A DNA stretch of 64,000 nt from Schistocerca nitens (lineage: Eukaryota > Arthropoda > Insecta > Orthoptera > Acrididae): the NCBI RefSeq assembly GCF_023898315.1, contig NC_064614.1, forward strand, positions 384,027,348 through 384,091,347, in the 5' to 3' direction. The notes beneath the pieces are model-generated. The model searched no databases, was not told where the DNA came from, and worked only from the letters and a program-made list of their open reading frames with translations. Below are positions 23,141 to 34,100 of this stretch, piece after piece. Each line of letters begins with the position of its first letter. Within the stretch, counting starts at the first letter, position 1. Both the position numbers and the translations under genes were made by a program.

Positions 23141-23482
23141 TCAGCACCCTTGATGTGTCTGACATTGTTGGTGAACTGAGATATGAAGTCCATGTATCTG
23201 AAGTGCACGAGGATGCGTGTCAGCTGGCTGATTTGTAATGGCCGCAGCTAAGGGTTTGTGGTCTGATAAAACATAGATAGGGCATCCCTCAACATCAGTC
23301 TTAAAATGCTTGATCACTTCGTAGACCGCGAGCAATTCCCTGTCAAACGCGGAATATTTCCGTTGTGCATTGGTGAGCTTGCGCGAGAAGAACTGCAGAG
23401 GCGAAGATTGGACGTCGACTGTCTGGCTAAGGACAGCGCCAATGGCAGTACCTCTCATGTCTGTGGTGATGAAAAGCTGCAC
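23141..23482 (-). pseudogene. Gypsy-3 RNase H
   Basis: A 113-residue frame starts MQLFITTDMRGTAIGAVLSQ (first catalytic Asp), continues AFDRELLAVYEVIKHF (Glu) and IYVLSDHKPLAAAI (Asp), and ends in the linker to integrase. The three acidic residues that hold the metal ions are preserved. It is frame-shifted relative to RT at about 23470. Confidence 0.88.
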
Positions 23483-24675
23483 ATTGGGATGAGGATGCCG
23501 ATGGTGCAGGCCTCGGGAAGAAGATTTTTGAGGTCACTGAAAGAGTCAGTCATAGCAGGGGTCCATGGAATGGGCCAAGATCCAGAAATGTTGGTGCCCG
23601 CCAAGGCATCCGTCAGTGGAGCCTGAATCTCCGCAGCATGAGGTAGATGCTGTCGATAATAATTAACTGTCCCCTGAAAGCGCCAGAGCTCTTTGAATGA
23701 TGAAGGTCTGGGTAGGTTTAGTATTGTTTGTACTTTCTCAGGGGGCAATGAAGTGCCGTCGGCAGAGATCCAAAAACCAAGAAAAGTGACAGCTGGTTGA
23801 TGTAGCTGCAATTTTTCCTGGTTGGTCTCGATGCCTGCTGCCACAAGACTGTTCATAACAGTTTGCACATGTCGAATGTTGTCCTCGATGGAGGAGATGA
23901 ACACAAGAATGTCATCAAGATATGCAAAGCAGAGTTTTAGTTCGAATAGCACTTCATTGATGAAGCGTTGCCAGGTCTGCGTTGCGTTTTTCAGACCGAA
24001 GGGCATGAATTGAAACTGAAATAACCTGATTGGAGTGGTGATTGCTGTCTTCTTGATGTCTTCAGGTGCCATGGGGATCTGCTGGTTGGCCCGTTTGCAA
24101 CCAATGACAGAGAATGTGGTCACGCCTGCGAGGGAACTGGTAAAATCGGCAATGTTGGGTATGGGGTAGGTGTCCATAATTGTTCATGCGTTTAGTTGAC
24201 GGTAGTCTCTGTACATGCACCATGACCCGTCTTTCTTGGGTGTCATATGTATGGGCGTAGACAAGCTCCTGGCAGAGGGTTGAATGAGGCCAGAGCTTAG
24301 TAGTTCAGAAATCTGTTTTTTAAGTTCGGAGAGGCGCTCGGGACAAAGTTGATATGGTTTACTGGAGATCAGGGAGCCTGGTGTGAGGCGTAGCTTGTGA
24401 ACCGTGCTATTGGTGACGGCGGAATTTTTGCCGGTGGCACGGGAGGCGGTTTGTTTACAATGTGTGGTGGGAGGGGCAGGCAAGACGTGGTCGAGGTGTT
24501 TGGAGCCACTCGGCGGACCCGACGGGAACCAAGGCGGCAAAGAGTCCCAGGAGTCAACGTACCAAGGTGGCCGCTGGCCCAAAGCAGTGGCACTGTGGTC
24601 GGGTGAGATTGGTAGAGCTCGTGAAGCGTTTGTGAGTCCATTGTACGAGGGGGCCACCTGTGGCAGCACAATCAC
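23455..24675 (-). pseudogene. Gypsy-3 reverse transcriptase
   Basis: Two same-frame minus-strand segments (24675-24184 and 24177-23455) are separated by one TGA in RQLNA-stop-TIMDTYPIP, where the family usually has Arg. RT landmarks are STPIHMTPKKDGSW, RDYRQLNA, MPFGLKNA and the catalytic YLDDILVF. In the first catalytic motif the expected Asp (VIDL) is replaced: the sequence reads SVIGCKRANQQIP. The copy would therefore be inactive even without the stop. The thumb continues FLGFWISADG ... FQGTVNYYRQHLP. Confidence 0.9.
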
Positions 24676-24861
24676 AGGCGCGAGTGCACTGTTTGTGTTG
24701 TCAGTGGCGGTTGCATGGCAGCATGCAGGAGCTGATGTTGCACAGTTTGAGGTGCTGTCCGTGAGGGGAGGGGTAGGAGCTGTCAGTTCGGGAACACGTG
24801 ACGTTCGTCGTGCATGTGCACACGTGTCCAGCCGAGTGTCAAATGCTGCCGTGTCAGAGGG

Positions 24862-25668
24862 TCTAACAACCCTATCACAACAAAGGTCAAAATTTAATAA
24901 TGATTGTGGTGTTGCTCACGCTGCTAAATACTGCATTTTCGGGCAACAACAAAGTTATTATGTGGCAGGGGTCATTAGAGCACAGTTAATAAAGTCATTT
25001 CATGTAATAATGAATAAACTAGGCACTCATCTTTTCGTGTTTCCCACACTGGTCTCATTGTAAAATCATGGCTCAATCATCAAAAATCTAGGTGGTGATG
25101 ATTCCAAGCTTGGATGCAAAGAGGCCTAGGTTTTATTCTGCTATATTCAAAAGTTTTGTAGATGTGCTTCACAAACAATTCTTGAAGATTAAACCTTTCA
25201 AAGTTAGCACAATAGTGATGTAAAAAAAATAATCAGCACTCCGAATTTAAGTTACACTTCCTTTTAATTGATTTTATTGCGACATCACTTTACAATACAA
25301 AACATACTTGGAAACATCTTCCTCACATTTTATAAGCCAAGTACAATATGCGTCTTTCCAACATGACGTCCAAGACTTGAACCTCTCAAGGTCCGGCTCT
25401 AACTAACTAATAATCGCTCACATGCCCAAAAATCAGAGTTACCAGTATGACAAAGATCATAGTGGCAAAAGAAAGAATACATTTAAGAATAATATCATTG
25501 CAATATAAAAATATCGATGTATCAAAGTACCTCTACATTGATCAAATCAAATCTGAATATTGTCTCAGAAATATGTTAACTACTTTACAGAATCACAGTA
25601 GAATATTACTGGTATCGCGAGGTTCAGGTGAGCTGCCATAATGGTTACGTAATTCAAATACCATTACA
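24862..25668 (-). repeat. Gypsy-2 3' LTR
   Basis: Direct repeat of 36591-37418, from TCTAACAACCCT to CCATTACA. Confidence 0.9.
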
Positions 25669-25675
25669 ACAACCG

Positions 25676-25695
25676 CCCCCCCCCCCCCCCCCCCC
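25676..25695 (-). other. Gypsy-2 polypurine tract (G20 on the minus strand)
   Basis: The run lies 8 bases from the LTR start, in the primer position for plus-strand DNA synthesis. A (CA)n run follows at 25696-25708. Confidence 0.7.
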
Positions 25696-26157
25696 ACACA
25701 CACACACAATTCCATGCACAAGCTGCATGGGATTGGGTGTCCCAAACAGCAAGATAGCAAGGTAGTAAGTTACATTAATCATTATATAAAATAATAGTAT
25801 CTTTGAAGCAGTTCATAGAGATTACTGATCCTCATGGTATAATATTAAAGAAATGAAACGTAATAGATTAAAAATTGCTTTAGCCATATCTTTTCAAACT
25901 TACTAAATTACTAAATTTTACAACAGACCTCCCGTCACTCTCTTTACAACAGTACACATAAATATCAAAATGTAATCCGTTAATCTGTAACATATTGTAT
26001 ACAAAGAAAAACTCATAAAATTTTTGAATCTTAGTTACAACTATGTACATGAGCACAGAATATGTCTCTTGGCAATAAAATAAGAAAAGTATTAAAATTT
26101 TTTTCAAACAAGAGTCCAATTGTTATTTTCAGTCCATCATTTATATACGAGGTGTGG

Positions 26158-27468
26158 CTAGAAAAAAACCAGACTAGTACTGGTGAAACAATAAAACGAA
26201 TGCAATAAGGCTGAAAGTTGTGTGGCCTGTCACGTGACTTTCGCTCTGCCTACTGCTCTAGTTTCATCTGCCTCCTGCACTCAGTCTGCCCGTGGCGTCT
26301 GTTTTAAGTAGTTGACGTTTTGTCTGTGCGTCGGAAAATGTTGAGTGTACAGAAAGAACAGCGTGTTAACATCAAATTTTGTTTCAAACTAGGAAAATCT
26401 GCAAGTGAAATGTTTGTAATGTTACAACAAGTGTACGGCGATGATTGTTTATCGCGAACACAAGTGTTTGAGTGGTTTAAACAATTTAAAGATGGCCGCG
26501 AAGACACCAGTGATGACACTCGCACTGGCAGACCATTGTCAGCAAAAACTGATGCAAACATTGAAAAAATCGGTAAACTTGTTCGACAAGATCGCCGTTT
26601 AACAATCAGAGCTGTGTCTGAGTTAACAGGAGTTGACAAGGAAAGTGTTAGGCAGATTCTTCATGAAAGTTTCGACATGAACAAAGTGTGTTCAAAAATG
26701 GTTCCAAAGTGTCTCACAATTGAACAGAAGGAACACCGAAGAATGATTTGTTCTGACATCCTGGAAAACATTGAAAGTGATCCCACCTCCTTACAAAATG
26801 TTTTTACTTGCGATGAATCGTGGTTTTTTTACTTACAATCCCGAAACTAAACGCCAATCGATGCATTGGAAAACTCCTGGTTCTCCACAACAAAAAAAGC
26901 ACTAATGTCAAAATCGAAATTCAAGGCAATGATGATTGTTTTTTTTTTGACATCAAAGGGATTGTGCACATTGATTGGGTACCAGAGGGACAAACAGTGA
27001 ATCAGCATTACTACATTAGCGTCCTGGCTACCCTACGTGAGCGAGTACGGAGAAAACGGAACGATTTGTGGAGTAAAAAGTCATGGATCCTTCACCAAGA
27101 CAATGCCCCAGCTCACAGTGCGTTGTCAGTGAAGACTTTTTGGCGAAACACAACATTCCCATCTTAGATCATCCACCCTACTCACTTGATTTGGCCCCCT
27201 GTGACTTTTTTCTTTTGCCTACAGTCAAGTCAGCTTTGAAAGGAACTAGATTTGAGACTGTTGAAGCAGTAAAAGAAAAAGCGACGGAAGTAATGTATGG
27301 ACTTACCGAAAATGATCTGCAGCATTGCTATGAACAGTGGAAAATTCGTATGGAGCGGTGTAGAGACCAAGGAGGAGAGTACATTGAAGGAGATAACATG
27401 AAATTGTAAATAATTGTAAATAAATGTTTTTTCCAGCATCAGTCCGGTTTTTTTCTAGCCGCACCTTG
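26158..27468 (+). mobile_element. mariner-type DNA transposon inside Gypsy-2
   Basis: The 1311-bp element has inverted ends of about 28 bp (CGAGGTGTGGCTAGAAAAAA and complement at 27440-27468, few mismatches). It is flanked by TA at 26156-26157 and 27469-27470. One broken transposase frame spans it. The insertion lies between the 3' LTR and the integrase of Gypsy-2. Confidence 0.95.
26338..27409 (+). pseudogene. mariner transposase (DD34D) with frameshifts
   Basis: The ATG at 26338 begins MLSVQKEQRVNIKFCFKLGK, a mariner helix-turn-helix region. The GRP motif (TRTGRPLS) and a second HTH follow. Catalytic residues are Asp in FTCDESWFF, Asp in HQDNAPAHSA and Asp in DLAPCDFFLLP, with 34 residues between the last two. 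The end YIEGDNMKL is typical. Relative to the expected frame there are small indels: an extra T at 26824-26830, one base lost near 26898, two extra T at 26939-26948 and one T lost near 27137-27141. All lie in or next to homopolymers. Either the copy is dead, or some indels are assembly errors. Confidence 0.92.
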
Positions 27469-27470
27469 TA

Positions 27471-29500
27471 TAACTCACTGTCCATTTCACCACTGTAGTT
27501 CCTGTTCTCCTAGTTAAGTTTTTCCTCTAATAGCAGGTCCATTAGTATTCCCTCTACATAGTTCCTTTTAGCTGGTGGGTTCTTTATCTACACAAGTAGT
27601 TGACCTGAAATTGTTACATAGGCTTTACTCTTCAATTCAGTATAAGTTCCTACACAAATATTCAGTGTTATATTGTGTCACCAAGAATGATCAAACACTA
27701 GTAGAATGACATAAAAGGAACAATATGAAAGATTATAATAGTCTAACAATTATGATTCATATTCAATAAAAGTTCTATATATTACAATACACATTAAATT
27801 TCTCATTTTCTAACATTACTTTTAAAAAAATCTTGTTCGTGACATGTCATAAGTAAGCTTTTATTATCCATAGGCCTTCAACATTCTGATGTGAAAGTAA
27901 TTGGAATTTTTACTCTACTATAATATGGTATGATTGCATATAAATAAAATTTGAAATTAATTTCAAAGTTCTTCAACCAGATACAGTTTACTACATTAAC
28001 ATGGAAATTTGTGACAAAGAAAATTATTACCAGACAGCATTTAAGAAAACAATTGCTTGTTGGTCTGTATTGAAGAGTATGAGCACATTGTACAATTATA
28101 GACACTGCAACAAGGGAGGAGCAATACCTCAAAATATGTGGATGGAAAAGAAAGATAGAAATAGGTACTACTGGAGAGTGCAGCCTAGCTCCCTCTCATC
28201 AGCAGAAGAAGAAAAATAGAATAGAATCAGTGACAGGCAGCAGGATAAGAAATAAAAGGAGAGGGCTCAACAAATATAACTGAGAGCAGAATATCAACAG
28301 CCGCCCACCAATATAAAATACAACACAGACATGGCAGAACGGATGACTGTGATAATCCCCCTACAGTAGCTTAAGAAACCCATCACTGATATATATGTTG
28401 TCTATCCCAATATTCACCCCCCCCCCCAATACAGATCCAATCTAACTGCAGCATAAAAACCTACAATATGACATGTACAAAAGAAGAAAAGTGCTCAGGG
28501 CTACACTGAGTCTCACAAAAACAGAAGAAATATTATCAAAAATGACAGAAGTAGAGGTTGGATTTTACAACAAGCATCCTCTTAATTTCATCAACATAAT
28601 ATGCAAAATATCAAGAGCTATCACACTAATCCTAAACATGTTAAAGACAAAATTAAGAAAAATGACAATTGTTAGTATCTGTGTGTTGCCTCCATAGGCA
28701 GACAGAATGGTTCACCAATAATACACAAAAGAATGATTTAATTCCACAGTGTGGAAAGTCCTCAATTTCATACATCCCAACTGTCAAGTGGGCAAATAAG
28801 CAGGCATAGCCTGTTCATAATATTCAAGTTTCAGTCTTTTCCAACATATGGGCTCAGAAAATATAATAACAGCAAAAAAGTATTTTCAGCATAAATGACA
28901 TCAGCACATGAAGAAAATTTAAGCATGTATACATAATAGGCTCATCCATAAACATTATGTTACCAAAATGAGTAATTGTTCATGACTCCACTACTCACCA
29001 CACAACTTCCTTAACAAGTCACACTACTAAGACTTCAAGAGTATTTTTAAACAATAGTAAGCACAAAATATGAATGTCAAAATGTTTCACCAAAATGTCT
29101 ATTAACTAACATGAGTAAACTACAACTAAAATAGCACATGTCCTACCACACAAAGAAAATAAAGTGCAGAAGCAACCATCAAAATATTTTCTTACATCTA
29201 AGCATATATTCAATGAACAGTATGTATATTACATGTGTATATGGTTCATTAAGCAAAATCATCTTGCACTTCCTTTCGGCAATAAGTAAGCTTCAGTAGC
29301 ATATATAGTTTCCATATCACATGCTAGGAAACAAACTTCATAAACAATATAAAATGTGAAAAATTTTCCTTGTATTCCAGGTTATTGAGATTTGCAAATT
29401 TCATTCTAGGTATCAGACTTATAAGGTTTCAATTCAATTACATTTCTCAAACCAAATAATTTCCTAGATTTTGGATAGATCAATCTGTAAGCATTTGGAT
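27471..29500. other. Gypsy-2 3' internal region without recognisable gene
   Basis: AT-rich, with short ORFs only and a C11 run near 28420. An env gene would be expected here if the element had one; no signal peptide or transmembrane frame is visible. Confidence 0.5.
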
Positions 29501-29527
29501 GAGGATTTTCTTTCACCTCAAATGGTC

Positions 29528-30737
29528 CTATATAAAGTCCGAAAATTTCTTCAGTTCTGAAGTCATAAGTTTAGATTTTTCTTTCATTTTAACCAAAACC
29601 AAATCACCAATATTAAAGTGTGAAAACCTGCCTTTTGCATCGTGTCTTCTCTTTCTGTAATCTGCTTGTTTTTTCATGGTGCCTTTTACAATTTGTTCTC
29701 TCTCCTGAGGGGACAAAATTTGACAAACTGAAAGTCTATGTGTTCAGTAATAAAGCTAGTAGATCTTGTGTTAAACATAATTTCGAATGGTGAAAAGCCA
29801 GTGGATGTACGTTGCAAACTGTTCATTATGTCTTCGAAATCATTTACATATTCAATCCAATTTACATGGTTCTTACTAAATATGTTCTGCACAACCTCCC
29901 TATCTCTCTCATGTACCTCCCTGCTGGATTACCGGACGGGTGATAAACTGAAATCAAAATACGTTTTATGTTTGCATTTTGAACAAAATCTTTCCATACT
30001 TTTGATGTAAATTGTGAGCCATTGTCTGACAAGAGTGCTTGTGGAGTACCTACTTTATTGAAATAATCACTGGTTAATTTAGATGTAATCTGTTTACTTG
30101 TGGCTTTCCTTAATGGATACAATTTGATGAATTTTGAGAATATGTCAACAATCACAAAGACAAAACTGTAACCTCCTTTTGACTTAGGGAAGGGTCCATA
30201 AATGTCACAAGCTGTCAGCTCTAAATTTTTGCTGGGCAAAATATTTTGCATCATTCCTCTGCATGTTTGATTACTCACCTTTACTCTTTGGCATCGGTCG
30301 CAGACTGCTAAATTTTTCTTCAGTCTTCTGGCAATATTATAAAAATATACGTTTTCCTGAATCTTTTGTATGCAATGTCCAAAGCTCTCATGTATATACT
30401 TAACTAATGTGTCTATGTGCTGCTCAGGCCAACATAATTTCCAGTCATCCATATAGGGTCTTAATCTTCTGAACAGAATCCCTTTGTGTACCTTATAATA
30501 ATCATCTACCTTTTTCTTAGCCCCCAAATAACTTTTTACCAATTTCCAATTTTCATCGTGATTTTGGTGTCTCCTAATGTCATTACAAATTTTTAAAATT
30601 TCTCCTTCCTCTTTTATCCCCTTCAAATACATAATTTTGAATTTTTTGTCATCAATACCTGTTTCATTATCAAAATTTAGCCCAATAGGTGACCTAGAAA
30701 GTGCATCAGCAATAACATTTTCCTTCCCCTTAATATA
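29528..30737 (-). pseudogene. Gypsy-2 integrase and RNase H linker
   Basis: The minus-strand frame from 30737 down to 29862 starts IKGKENVIADALSRSPIG (RNase H end), contains the zinc finger HESFGHCIQKIQ ... CDRCQRVK, and the core with Asp in LTACDIYGPFPKSKGG and Asp in LLSDNGSQFTS. At the third catalytic position the motif reads HPSGNPAGRYMREIGR, where the family has NP-ER; Glu is changed to Gly. Frame shifts after 29862 split the C-terminal part (29892-29686 and 29716-29528), the latter resembling the end domain (FNIGDLVLVKM). The Tc1 copy B separates this from the rest of RNase H. Confidence 0.88.
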
Positions 30738-32159
30738 CACTCCTGGAAATGGAAAAAAGAACACATTGACACCGGTGTGTCAGACCCACCATACTTGCTC
30801 CGGACACTGCGAGAGGGCTGTACAAGCAATGATCACACGCACGGCACAGCGGACACACCAGGAACCGCGGTGTTGGCCGTCGAATGGCGCTAGCTGCGCA
30901 GCATTTGTGCACCGCCGCCGTCAGTGTCAGCCAGTTTGCCGTGGCATACGGAGCTCCATCGCAGTCTTTAACACTGGTAGCATGCCGCGACAGCGTGGAC
31001 GTGAACCGTATGTGCAGTTGACGGACTTTGAGCGAGGGCGTATAGTGGGCATGCGGGAGGCCGGGTGGACGTACCGCCGAATTGCTCAACACATGGGGCG
31101 TGAGGTCTCCACAGTACATCGATGTTGTCGCCAGTGGTCGGCGGAAGGTGCACGTGCCCGTCGACCTGGGACCGGACCGCAGCGACGCACGGATGCACGC
31201 CAAGACCGTAGGATCCTACGCAGTGCCGTAGGGGACCGCACCGCCACTTCCCAGCAAATTACGGACACTGTTGCTCCTGGGGTATCGGCGAGGACCATTC
31301 GCAACCGTCTCCATGAAGCTGGGCTACGGTCCCGCACACCGTTAGGCCGTCTTCCGCTCACGCCCCAACATCGTGCAGCCCGCCTCCAGTGGTGTCGCGA
31401 CAGGCGTGAATGGAGGGACGAATGGAGACGTGTCGTCTTCAGCGATGAGTGTCACTTCTGCCTTGGTGCCAATGATGGTCGTATGCGTGTTTGGCGCTGT
31501 GCAGGTGAGCGCCACCATCAGGACTGCATACGACCGAGGCACACAGGGCCAACACCCGGCATCATGGTGTGGGGAGCGATCTCCTACACTGGCCGTACAC
31601 CACTGGTGATCGTCAAGGGGACACTGAATAGTGCACGGTACATCCAAACCGTCATCGAACCCATCGTTCTACCATTCCTAGACCGGCAAGGGAACTTGCT
31701 GTTCCAACAGGACAATGCACGTCCGCATGTATCCCGTGCCACCCAACGTGCTCTAGAAGGTGTAAGTCAACTACCCTGGCCAGCAAGATCTCCGGATCTG
31801 TCCCCCATTGAGCATGTTTGGGACTGGATGAAGCGTCGTCTCACACGGTCTGCACGTCCAGCACGAACGCTGGTCCAACTGAGGCGCCAGGTGGAAATGG
31901 CATGGCAAGCCGTTCCACAGGACTACATCCAGCATCTCTACGATCGTCTCCATGGGAGAATAGCAGCCTGCATTGCTGCGAAAGGTGGATATACACTGTA
32001 CTAGTGCCGACATTGTGCATGCTCTGTTGCCTGTGTCTATGTGCCTGTGGTTCTGTCAGTGTGATCATGTGATGTATCTGACCCCAGGAATGTGTCAATA
32101 AAGTTTCCCCTTCCTGGGACAATGAATTCACGGTGTTCTTATTTCAATTTCCAGGAGTG
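30738..32159 (+). mobile_element. Tc1-like DNA transposon, copy B (coding-intact)
   Basis: A 1422-bp element with inverted ends CACTCCTGGAAATGGAAAA and its near-complement at 32131-32159 (two mismatches over about 27 bp), flanked by TA at 30736-30737 and 32160-32161. It interrupts the RNase H frame of Gypsy-2 between EIKY and IKGKENV, which read continuously once the insert is ignored. An AATAAA signal is at 32097-32102, just before the right inverted end. Confidence 0.97.
30982..32004 (+). CDS. Tc1-like transposase, intact, 340 aa
   Basis: The start is the ATG of MPRQRGREP, 244 bases inside the element; the upstream frame is open but runs out of the transposon into antisense Gypsy-2. Residues 1-120 form two helix-turn-helix regions (GWTYRRIAQHMGREVSTVHR; TISARTIRN-like second helix) that bind the inverted ends. 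A basic linker RARRPGTGPQRR lies at 57-69. Catalytic Asp155 (VVFSDE), Asp244 (FQQDNARPH) and Glu277 (SPIEHVWD) are all present. The last two are separated by 32 residues rather than the 34 of classical Tc1. Length is normal for the superfamily. The enzyme cuts and pastes the element at TA sites in the nucleus. No disabling change is visible, so this copy may still encode active protein. Codon use is GC-rich compared with its AT-rich host. Confidence 0.97.
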   Translation: MPRQRGREPYVQLTDFERGRIVGMREAGWTYRRIAQHMGREVSTVHRCCRQWSAEGARARRPGTGPQRRTDARQDRRILRSAVGDRTATSQQITDTVAPGVSARTIRNRLHEAGLRSRTPLGRLPLTPQHRAARLQWCRDRREWRDEWRRVVFSDECHFCLGANDGRMRVWRCAGERHHQDCIRPRHTGPTPGIMVWGAISYTGRTPLVIVKGTLNSARYIQTVIEPIVLPFLDRQGNLLFQQDNARPHVSRATQRALEGVSQLPWPARSPDLSPIEHVWDWMKRRLTRSARPARTLVQLRRQVEMAWQAVPQDYIQHLYDRLHGRIAACIAAKGGYTLY

Positions 32160-33060
32160 TATTTAATTTCATAATCAAATTGTTGTAAGAGTAATGCCCA
32201 TCTGGTGATTCTACTATGATAAAGCCTACACTCGTGTAAGTAACTTAGTGCTTTGTGGTCAGAGTAAACAATTACTTTGTGTCCAAGAAGATAATTTTGA
32301 AATTTGTTGAAAGCCCAATGTGTAGCCAAAAGTTCTTTTTCAGTCACAGTGTAAGTCTTTTCATACTTTTGTAATACTCTACTAGCAAATGCAATGGAAT
32401 GGTGTCCAATATGATCTCTTACGATTTTTTCCTGAAATAAGTGTGCTCCTAATCTTGTATCACTGCTGTCAGTCATCAAATAGAAGGGTAAAGACATGTG
32501 AGGCCCATATAGAATTCTGCTCTGTGAAAGTTGTTTCTTTATCTCATCAAATGCTTTTTGACAATCAGATGACCAATCCCAGACAGTATTTTCCTTTAAT
32601 AGATCAGATAAACAAGAAGCATTCATAGCTTGAGTACTGACATACTTTCTGTAAAATCCAGCAAGACCAAAAAAAGATTTTAATTGTTTTTTTTTATTTT
32701 TAGGAACAGGAAAATTCTCTATAGCTTCAATTTTTTCTCAGTCAGGTTCAATCCCCTTTTCCGAAATAATGTGTCCCAAAAATTTCAATTCACTTACTCC
32801 AAATTTACATTTTCCTAACTTTAAGGTCATACCCCCTTCCCTTAATTTTGTACACACCTGTGTTAGCAATTCAAAATGTTCTACCCATGTTTTCCAGAAA
32901 TTCAAAATATCATCTACATATAAAGTAAGTTTAGACAGTAGTTCATCCCCCAAAACAAGATCTAATGCTCTAATAAACTCAGAAACAAAAACAGTTAGTC
33001 CAAATGGTACAACACAGTAATGATAACTTTTTCCCCCATACAAAAATGCAGTGTATTTTC
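32144..33060 (-). pseudogene. Gypsy-2 reverse transcriptase and RNase H
   Basis: The minus strand 33043-32738 contains MYGGKSYHYCVVPFGL and the catalytic LYVDDILNF, then KLGKCKFGVSELKFLGHIIS. After a stop at 32735-32737 it continues to FGLAGFYRKY and, in 32626-32144, WDWSSDCQKAFDEIK, YLMTDSSDTRLGAHLF (RNase H Asp), TVTEKELLATHW (Glu) and VIVYSDHKALSYL (Asp). The Tc1 insertion follows immediately. All catalytic residues are intact; stops and frameshifts make it non-coding as a polyprotein. Confidence 0.9.
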
Positions 33061-33114
33061 TAGAATTTATTTCTAAAGAAATTTGGTGAAAGCCTTAAGT
33101 TAAGTCTAAGCTGC

Positions 33115-33990
33115 TCATGATTTCACACATTCAAATTTATGTAACAGTTCATTTATGTTTTCTGGATGATCATTTTCTCTTTTCAAAAATTTGTTAAGGT
33201 GCCTAGAATCAAGTACAAGTCTAACACCTCCTCCACATTTGGAAACCACCACCAAAGGATTATTATAATCACTGTTACTTCTTTCGATTATACCCCATGC
33301 TTCTATTTTTTGTATCTCACTCTCTACTTCTTTTCTTTTTGCAAAAGGAATACTATAAGGCTTGAGGAAAAATGGTTCATGATTTTTAAGGTGTAAAGTG
33401 CACTGATAATTCCCGACATCTTGAAATTCCCACAATAAATTTTCCAACTGTCTCTTTTGATCACTGTCCAAATTAATTGCTTCCTCTACTTTGCTTTTAA
33501 CTAGGTTTTCATAATTTTGACCAGAAAAATTTAGCTCAGGTTTGTTATCATAACAGTACAAATTCTCTTCATAGTCTATGATTTTCCTGACATGATTGCA
33601 ACCTTCTCCACAGTGTATAATAAACAGTTGTGTACACACAATAATATTGCTTTTGGGTTCACACACAATTAACTTCATCTCACTCCAGCTAAATGCAGCA
33701 CTTACCTTTAACACCCAGTCCATGCCAAACAATATGTTCTCTTCTAAACTTGGAGTAACAAGACAACCCTGCTCAAATTTTACATCTTCTATTTCAAATG
33801 ATAAAAATACTTGACTTTCGATGACTTTACTGTGTTTGCCTGCAGCTCCTCTTATCTTTACTCCCATCACAGGGGCCTCAACAAAATCAACACTGTCTTT
33901 AATTTTATTTCTAAATTTTCCTGAAATAGCTGAAATAGGAGTCCCTGTATCAATGAGACATTTACCCTCCCAATTTTTTACTTTAGCTTT
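33115..33990 (-). pseudogene. Gypsy-2 protease and RT N-terminus
   Basis: Reading from about 33990 on the minus strand gives GKCLIDTGTPISAISGKF, the retropepsin active site with DTG. The domain end is NILFGMDWVLKV. A linker follows, then the RT fingers: EPFFLKPYSIPFAKR, IIERSNSDYNNPLVVVSK, VRLVLDSRHLNKFL. The frame stops at 33115 in the first catalytic motif region (CVKS-stop), before the expected DL--GFHQI, which is still recognisable downstream. Confidence 0.88.
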
Positions 33991-34100
33991 AATGTATGGA
34001 CACCCTAATTCACATTCTTCTACTTTTTCTTTTAATGGTTCATGTAACAGGTCATTTTCAACTTCTCACAAATTATTTTCCTGATCAGTTTTTAACAATT

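Noticed and set aside
24404..25063. 219-residue plus-strand ORF
   Set aside because: It is antisense to Gypsy-3 RT and runs into the Gypsy-2 LTR; no motif supports it.
30577..30981. Upstream extension of the intact Tc1 transposase frame
   Set aside because: It begins outside the transposon in antisense Gypsy-2 and crosses the inverted end; the Met at 30982 gives the normal family length.
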